Positions 56,820-64,000 of a DNA stretch of 64,000 nucleotides are shown here, one piece after another. This DNA comes from Chionoecetes opilio. Taxonomy: Eukaryota; Arthropoda; Malacostraca; Decapoda; Majidae. The stretch lies in NCBI GenBank assembly GCA_016584305.1, contig JACEEZ010020264.1, forward strand, positions 17,548-81,547, given 5' to 3'. How positions within the stretch are numbered: position 1 is the stretch's first letter; each line of letters starts with the position of its first letter. A program made the position numbers and the translations under genes. The notes below the pieces were generated by a model. The model worked only from the letters and a program-made list of their open reading frames with translations. It had not been told where the DNA came from and did not search any database.

Positions 56820-59035
56820 AGTACTTTTGGCGTTCCGCCGAGTGAAACGTCATCAGCGAGAGGTTCACGGGAAAGGGGTCGGGGGGGGAAATTTGTGCGG
56901 GGAAAAGGCAGGCCCAAAGCCCCCCCTGCTCGAAAAAAACTCCCCCTCCGGTCTCCTCCAGTGACGATAAAACCCTCCCCACAAATAATGAAGTAGAGAA
57001 TTCCCCAGCAAAGTCCCGCCCATGAAGCTAAGAAGGCCCGCCCCTCAACCTACCAGGGAGCGGAAACCCATTATCGAAGGGTCAAGGCCCTGATATAAGG
57101 AATATATGAGGAAAATAGCATCATGGCTTTTCGATAAGTCCGACCCTTTATAAGGACACAGTAAAGAAAAACGCCCTATGGAACGCCAAGGCAGAGGACT
57201 AGGCCGGGGAGGGGGGGGCCTTCTGCTCACCTGGTACGGTCGATGAGGACCGGTATGGGAAATTGGTAAAGCCCTTACCAATCGGGGCAGGTCGTTTGCA
57301 CAAGTGTCATTCCGACAAGTGTCCTCGACAGTTTAAAATTTTTTTTCAAGCCGCATATATAGTCCCCCAAAGAGGGTACTGGCTTGAAAGTATAATATAA
57401 TAATAAATAAATTCTCATTAATCAACCTCACCCACCTTATTTTACTTGACTTCAAGACCAGTGATTATTTTAAAGAACAGAAGGATTAATGACTGGTTTT
57501 TCCCCTGCCAGTGTATTATTGAACAGATAGTGAAGCCCATCTTGTTTTTCAGTTTTGCTGTCACCAGATCCCCCGCCCCTTTGTCCCCAACGCAGACATA
57601 ATTTTTTCCCAAATTGTCTTGACATTTTACACCGATGCCATCTCGAAACCCAAAAAAAACAAAAAAATGAAAAACAGTTGGTACATTAAAAAATTACAGG
57701 TTTGGCATGCGAACTGATGAAAAGGCTCTACGCCACACCTTTTATATTAGTTTTAGCTTTGGTATCGTTTAGTTTCGATCTTGGCCTCTAATTTAAAGGG
57801 TTTAAATCAACATCCACATGCCTAAGCCCTATTTTGACCCCCTTTTTTGTTTTTTATCATGTCGAAACCAGAGATATGGGAAACTAAAGTGGCAGCCTTT
57901 TTGGACGCCTTGGTTTCCGATGAAACATGCAGGTTTTCTGAGGATTTTAGTATTTACTCAGGACAATTTTCTGAACCTTCCCTAAAATTTTCAGTTTGCT
58001 TATAGTTTGTTCGGTTTAAAAAAACCTTTTACCCCTGGATATTGGAATGTTGAGGGATCTCCCCAAAACAATGAGCCCCTACTCCTACAGGGGCGGAAAA
58101 GGGCCCGAGAGCAAGCAAACGGGGAGGGAGAAAAAAAGGGAGGCAGACGCCACAGGACCCAAATTTTTTAAATTTGTTTTAGGAAGAGAAATATGTGAGT
58201 TTTCCCCTGTCAATTTTTTGTAAAGGATAAAAAAAATGTCATTGTAGTAGAAGGAAAGTTGAGTGTCTTGAAGAAAGGGGTGTTTCGGTGGGTTTTCGAG
58301 TAAATAGGTGAAAAAATTGGGTTTTTGAGGCATTGAACAAAAAAAGGGTTTTGCTTTGCCCAATCAAAATTTAAAAAGATCAGAATTTGCGCTGGGGTGG
58401 CTCTCTCGTGAAAATTTTTATTTCCTTTTGAGTTACGTCTAATAAACGACTTTGAAAATGCGGGGTAAAACATCCAGATCTTGAAAAGCCCCCCCCCTCC
58501 AAAAACTGGGCCCGTAAAAGCAGTCCCCCGCCTACGGGCTCTTGTTAGCCGGTGCTCCCCCCAAAAAGGGAGCATAATAAAAAACAAATCAGAAAACATC
58601 GCGAGTATGGATAGGGTTTTGATTAAAAATTTAGGAGATATTAAGAAAAATAAAGAGAAGAAAATTTTTTATCTAAATTGGGTTCAAAAAAAACTTTTCC
58701 CTTTGCCAATATTTTTTCATATGGCTTTTTGTTTCCCATTATCGTATGCCTTTTAAAACATTATCAATAAACGATTAAGTTATTGTGGTAGTTTTTTATT
58801 CTGTTTTCGTTTTTTTATGTGTTATGATGATTTTGGGGTTTTTTTGTCTTTTTTTGTTTTACAGATAGGGTTTTTTGTTGTGTGGAATGATACCCCCGAT
58901 TATGGGGACAAATTTTTTGATTTCAGTGTTTTTTTTGTTTTTTGCTTTGTAAATAAATTTGAGAAAACGAAACTTTTTTTATTGTTTAAACCTTATAGAA
59001 AAAAAAAATATATATTTTTTTCCTTATGAATTTTT
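56820..59035. other. No gene recognised
   Basis: Mixed sequence with several poly-A and poly-T runs. Short ORFs (58210-58599 minus, 58481-58756 plus) show no family motif. It might contain the body of the hAT-like element whose end is at 59045-59155, but no transposase text is readable. Confidence 0.4.
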
Positions 59036-59044
59036 AAAAAAGAC

Positions 59045-59155
59045 AAAGAAATATATTGATAATGATTTGAAAAAATTTTGTATGTAGGGTTCCCTGCGAC
59101 ATGAACATTATTGAAAGGGGTTTCCAAAAGGGTAAAAAGGTTGAGAAACGCTGCA
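59045..59155. mobile_element. Solitary hAT-like terminal region
   Basis: The sequence runs through GGGTTCCCTGCGACATGAAC, ATTATTGAAAGGGGTTTCC and AAAAGGTTGAGAAACGCTGC. A terminal GGTTGAGAAACGCTG resembles the TIR of Charlie/hAT-type elements, normally CAGNGNTTCTCAACC on the other end. No partner end was found to the left, and no target duplication can be shown. Confidence 0.5.
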
Positions 59156-59719
59156 CTAATTTTGTGTAAAGATTGCATGCTAGTAATTGCAATTAAAAGG
59201 GGAAAATTAACATTCATCACCCAATGAAGTGTTCTCACTTCAACGAGTTTTTTTCCTCTCACTTCAACAAAGAAGGTTTCCTTAAATTTAGTAATTTTTT
59301 ACGCTTCATTTTTAAGTCGTTGTGTGTGGTTGTGGGTGTGTGTGTTTTGGGTGTTGTGGGGGGTGGGTGACTCAGACTCGCGCCTTAATGAAATGTCTGG
59401 ATTTTTTTAATAGCGAGTGATGAAAAAATTTGACGATATAGATAATTATAAAAAATGAAAATGCGAACTTGCATAATTTGTATATATTGTCATCATATAG
59501 ATACAGAACAACTTTAAAGTACTACATTTAGATCCCATAAAATCGGGATTTTAAGTTATAGAATCAGAAGGAAAGAACAAGTCAATTATTTCAGACGCCA
59601 AAAAAAACTCTGACAAAAAAAATCGATACAAATAAAAAAAAATTTAACCCAAAAAAAACCCTCAAGAAAACACACATTGCCGAAATATTTTAGAAAACCG
59701 AAATACTAAATAAAAATCC

Positions 59720-59860
59720 AACAGAGCGCGCAAATTAGATAGGAGGAGGGGAAGAGGTAGATGGGGAGAACTAGGGAGGGAGGGGGAGGAAGAGGAGTAG
59801 GAAAGAAAAGAAAAGCGAAAGAAAAGATGGAGGAGGAGGAGGAGGAGGAGGGGGAATATC
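59720..59860 (+). repeat. GGA-rich purine tract
   Basis: Runs of GGAGG and GAAAGAAAAG words, including a (GAG)n stretch at 59829-59852. Minus-strand Leu/Ser-rich ORFs are shadows. Confidence 0.85.
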
Positions 59861-60587
59861 TTACCAACGGCCATATTTTAAAGTAATGCTCCGGCGGGGG
59901 GAGTAATTCTCATTATGATTTTCCATTGGGCAATATTCGGTATCAAAAAATCATGATGGACTCTGAGAACGGTAGCTTAGTGCCCGGAGGGACGCCATTT
60001 TTGAAACCCCCCCAGCGCAAAAGCCCATTTGGGGGGGTACATTGTTTGCCGTGTATCTGGGTTCATACTGCTACGATGTGCGGGTTTACGACTAAAATAC
60101 GTCCAATGTTACCGCTAAATAAAAAAAAAATATAAGATTTTGTTATAGATTTAAATTTTTATAAAAATCAATTATGAAAAAAAAAACATTATTTTTTAAA
60201 ATTTTTTTTATTTGATTTTACTTTTTTTTGTGAAAAACACTGGTATGATTTCCAAATATGCATTTTGCAACCCTTTATCTGTCTTAAAAATAAACCCCCA
60301 AATAAAAATATCATCCACCACGAGGTACACAAAAAATATATGAAAAAGGGATGCACTTTCCCCAAACCGAAACTAGTCAGTTGGAATTCCCCCGATAACA
60401 ACCCACAGAACCATGCCGAAAGTGACGCAGTCTATTCTATACTAATTCTTAAATTTTATATCTCAGTCTGAGATTTGTTTCGGGGACCTGATTAATTTTT
60501 GAGGGGGGGGTGGGGGGGGGGGGGGGGGGCTTAAAAACTAAAAGGAACGTTAGTGGGGCCACATACAACCTTTTATAGAGTTGATTG

Positions 60588-60606
60588 TGGCGCCACAACA
60601 GTTTAC
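60588..60606 (+). promoter_or_regulatory. Possible tRNA primer-binding site of an LTR retrotransposon
   Basis: TGGCGCCACAACAG resembles a tRNA-Lys-type primer-binding site (TGGCGCC then AACAG). A coding-like leader follows on the plus strand. No LTR ending in CA was found directly before it, so the call is tentative. Confidence 0.3.
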
Positions 60607-60689
60607 GATTGGGGGAGTTTCAGTAAACTGGCGAGCTTTTCGGAATCGGAGTAAACTAACGTCAGGCTTTTTGTTTTTCAGCTGAGAGG

Positions 60690-63600
60690 CCCGGGGGTTC
60701 GAGGGGAAAAGGGCGAAGATTGAACCTGAGCCGGAACGTGATCCTGGCAGCAAGAAGTCGCCACTCTCTGAACTAAGCAAGGCAGGGCAACAGTTCTTGG
60801 AAGAATTGTGTGACGCACCGCAGTTTTAAAAATTTTTATCCAATTTTAAAGTATCCAAGAAGGCGCAGTTAACTTCTAAAATTCCAAAAAATTAACCAAG
60901 GGTTAGATCAACTTCACTCCCAAAAAAAAAACCTAGCACTTTTACCAATGCGCTAGAAGTTCTTCAGTGATACTGGGGAGCGGTGCACGGGGGTCATCAC
61001 GGGAAGAACGGACAACTTCAACGGTCTCGATGATAAAGCATTTTTTGCCAGCTGCTTCAAAAATTTTAAAGGCAGTCGTCCCGGGAAAAATTTTCTTGGC
61101 TGTTGAACTTCAGCAGATAAGACAAAAGAGATGCTGTGACAGCTGCAAAGATGAGAGAGTTTTTTGGGATTCACTCACGAGATATGGTTTCGCTGAGGCC
61201 ACTACCACTTTTTCCGCTATAGAAATACCACGGCCCAAAAACCCCAAAAATAGAAACTGCATTGAAGATAATATCGAGAAAAAAAAATGATACGATGTAA
61301 TTCAATTTATCGCACGACTTTTTCTTAACCCAGGATTGTTCCAATAGTTTTATGTTGCAACAGAAACTGTCTTCAGATAATTTTCATTGAGTTGTGACTC
61401 CATCAAGAAGAATCTGCAGGCACATTACAAAAAGAGTTTTGGGGAAACGCCATCTTCTTTAATGTGAAAAACCGGTTACTTTATGCCCGTAAACTGACAA
61501 AACGGAGATTGCTGCAGAGTGGTAAAAATGAAAACAGAAGTAAAGCATTTTTAACGAAGGGCGATGAAAATAAAATTGTGCGTGCAGCTACTTCACTGCG
61601 ACACCAGATCAAAGATGCTCTTCAATGAAGTTTCCGCCTCAGCCAGCAGAATCACTTCAGATTACGTGAAGATACCCGATCTTTCGGTATTTCTGATACT
61701 TTGATTTTCGGGAGTGGGGGTAGCTCTGCGCGTGCCCACCACGGTATGGTCGATGGCTCAAGATATCATCAATGTGTAAACCGGGGGGCCATCAAACATC
61801 GAAAACATGTCCCACTTCCGTGGGGCATGAAAAAAGCTCACCGGAATCAGAGGTCATCAGAATTTGAAAAAACGATCGGGCAGGTGTTCGAACAGTTCTG
61901 GAAAAAACGAGACAGCGTATGCAAAAACAAATTAGCAGTGTGGAGAAAGATACGTACCCCTTCCGTCACATGTGCACCCTTCGGGCCGACTGTTTAGCAT
62001 TCGTAACTCGACAGGTAGAGGGAAACGCTGAGTGGTGGCGGAAAAACGCATCGCGTCAACGGTATCATCGTCCAACCGAATCGCAGTCTGTTTTCCCCCC
62101 CCAACCTCCATCGGCAGTATCCAAAACAGATAAGAAGCGATCTATCCCCTCTCCAGCGATTTTTTCCAATATACAGCATTGGGAAACGAAGGGCCCATGC
62201 AATCAAGCCCGCAGATCTTTCGACACCTTTCAGGCGCAACATCCCTTCGCAGCGCCCAAATCACGTATGGATTTTGACCGCATGCTGGAAAACCCGGACC
62301 AGACAATCATTCGTGGACTGTTTCAACATCATGACTAGAGATCGTTTCAGGTGACGGAAGATGAGTTGGTACCGCCGAATAAACGCGCGCCCCAGATATG
62401 GCAACAGTGCAAAAAAAAAACCTCAGAGAAACTCTGAATAATGTCTCATTCAGCTTGACGTTTTACCCGGGGGTGCTAGCCCGGATATTTTCTAAGGGAC
62501 CGAAAAAATGGGAAAATGTCGATCGATATGGAAGAATCGGTCATGATGGGGGAAAAATTTCCCTACCATCTTAACTTTTAGTCGGCATTGGGAAAAAGTT
62601 TGGAGATGCAGGCCTTCGGGATGAGTGTTTAGCAGGAAATCCTGAAAGGTTTTCCCCAAAAGGGTTCTGGAAGGCAAACAATACAAACCCTGCGTGCGAC
62701 TCCCCAAATTGATGTACGAGGCCTAATGCGCTCATTTGGAAGGGGTTTCCGTTGGAAGAAAGCAATCATCCGACAAGGGACCCCAGATTCGAAGCATGAC
62801 CTCAAAAAAATTTGCAGCATCAAAGGGGGATTTGCCACGAAACTCTCGCTGCTGCTCTCGATGATGATCATGTTACAGACTTTGACATTTTTTCGCGAAA
62901 TACCCACATTTTCTGGAACCAAACATGGAGACCCGGCTCGCTTTTTGGATGATGTAATTTAAGGTAGAGACCCCGCTGGGGGTTTATTCGTGCGGATAGA
63001 GAAGGGGACGGATGCTTCACTTGGTTGTGTCAAAGAGGATCCCCTTGGGGTTTCGCAAAGAACAAGGTAACAGGCTGAATTACCCGGTACATGCCAGATA
63101 CGCAACTCCCCGAACATGCCCGGGTTGTACAGGCTTTAAAACAAGGCTACTTCTCCGTACAGCTTAGACCCGGGAATCCATTTGCAGAATCGCTGTTTTA
63201 TCAGACAACAGAAGAAAACAGCAAAAAGATACGCAAACTGGGGGAAACGAAAGGGTTTAGTCTTCGACAAAGGGGGTGTGTCACGATACATCAAGCAGAC
63301 AATCGGGCTGCTGCACTGAGGCAATAGAGAAACTATCCTTGTGAATGGCAGCGACACATCTCACCAACACCCCGACTTGTCATTCTCCATCAAAAGTGAT
63401 GATTTGGCGTCACAGCTACTGTATCTACTGGAAAATGACTGGACCAAACCCTTTGCCAGATCCGTCATGTCTTCTCAGTAAAATTACCGGGGCGGCTCGA
63501 GGGAGGACGTTTCTATGACCCCTCAACGCCTGCAAAAAGGGGGAAACGGCGTATCAAGCTTCCAAAAATCTTAAAGGGGAAAGGGTTTAGCAAGTGAAAA

Positions 63601-63978
63601 AACTAAAATTGAAGACCTTTTGGGAAAATCAAGCAGAAAGTGTGAAGGCCACAAACAAGGGAGTCCCGAGAGCTGACAGACAAATGTTTGCCACCATGAA
63701 TCTCGCCAAACAAGAACCTCGACATGCAATTGTCCTTTTTCACCCACTAGGGCCCTTACCATGGGCTTTGGCAAAAAGTTTATGGGGCAATGAAAAAAAA
63801 AGAAAAAGTTGCCTTGCGAAAACATGGAAGGTTTGTGGAACCAGCCGATAACGTTGCAACGAAGGCAACAATAATTGATGCGATGGTCTCATACAAAGAT
63901 GCATGGGGAGAACGACACGTTCGAAGAAAATCTGACCCTCCTTGCGCACGCTTTCCCCTGGTCAAAAGGCCCCAGTGA
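60690..63978 (+). pseudogene. Possible gag-like region of an LTR retrotransposon, heavily frameshifted
   Basis: Plus-strand coding-like fragments follow one another: KIEPEPERDPGSKKSPLSEL near 60717; ELQQIRQKRCCDSCKDERVF in the 60967-61290 frame; LTKRRLLQSGKNENRSKAF near 61495; the 61919-62338 frame; FFREIPTFSGTKHGDPARFL followed by DDVI in the 62726-62962 frame; and HARVVQALKQGYFSVQLRPG with TTEENSKKIRKLGETKGF in the 63091-63327 frame. The PTFSG...DPARFLDDV pattern is typical of LTR-retrotransposon gag cores. The frame breaks often, and pol would lie beyond the window. The earlier fragments (60967-62340) are unassigned and might belong to something else. Confidence 0.35.
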
Positions 63979-64000
63979 ACATTTTTTAAACTTTTTAAAC

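Noticed and set aside
60588..63978. Integrated virus
   Set aside because: No capsid, polymerase or other virus-specific motif is recognisable; the only suggestive motif is gag-like, so an LTR retrotransposon is the more economical reading.

Overview
This window looks like repeat-rich nuclear DNA from an arthropod, most likely a decapod crustacean. The inference rests on eukaryotic non-LTR and LTR retrotransposon remnants, hAT transposons with 8-bp target duplications, a tRNA-derived SINE, degenerate TTAGG-type tracts, and exons bounded by AG splice acceptors. There is no prokaryotic operon structure, no CRISPR array and no rRNA. Almost all recognisable coding sequence belongs to decayed mobile elements and is broken by frameshifts and stops. 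Some breaks are true decay. Others probably come from a poorly polished long-read consensus, because many differences between repeat copies are single-base homopolymer indels.

Layout. 1-1060: 5' end and ORF1 of a non-LTR retrotransposon (+). About 1110-15690: an abnormal block made almost wholly of homopolymer runs, best read as a failed consensus. 15710-16712: a second, inverted copy of the same retrotransposon 5' end. 16875-17520: a foldback-repeat fragment and a LINE 3' end. 17814-18335 (-): a plausible terminal exon of a cellular gene. 18363-20424: a hAT transposon with perfect 8-bp target duplications, landed 27 bp from that exon's splice acceptor. 20532-21535 (-): a truncated LINE. 21.5-29.5 kb: mostly featureless, with a TTAGG-like tract, a minisatellite and a GA-rich tract.

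29.5-37.9 kb holds a nested pair. A near full-length, decayed Jockey-type element (29645-36385, +) sits inside the protease region of a Gypsy-type LTR element (-). A 12-bp target duplication marks the insertion, and the Gypsy reading frame resumes on the far side. 38.2-47.0 kb holds a 3.9-kb direct duplication (38837-42712 and 43086-46960). It carries part of an uncharacterised multi-copy invertebrate protein gene, a tRNA-Val-derived SINE and a GT microsatellite, and an ambiguous N lies in the spacer. 46960-48690 (-) is a second uncharacterised repeated invertebrate protein gene. 49.3-51.0 kb has a LINE 3' end and a spliced-looking integrase-tail exon. 51.8-60.5 kb is AT-rich, partly homopolymer-degraded, with a foldback element, SINE remnants, a 150-bp direct repeat and a solitary hAT-like end. 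60588 to the end may be the start of another LTR retrotransposon (+).

I did not find a convincing new biological system. The best-supported observations are the nested Jockey/Gypsy insertion, the hAT beside a splice acceptor, the 3.9-kb duplication cutting through a gene, and the artefactual homopolymer block between inverted LINE copies.
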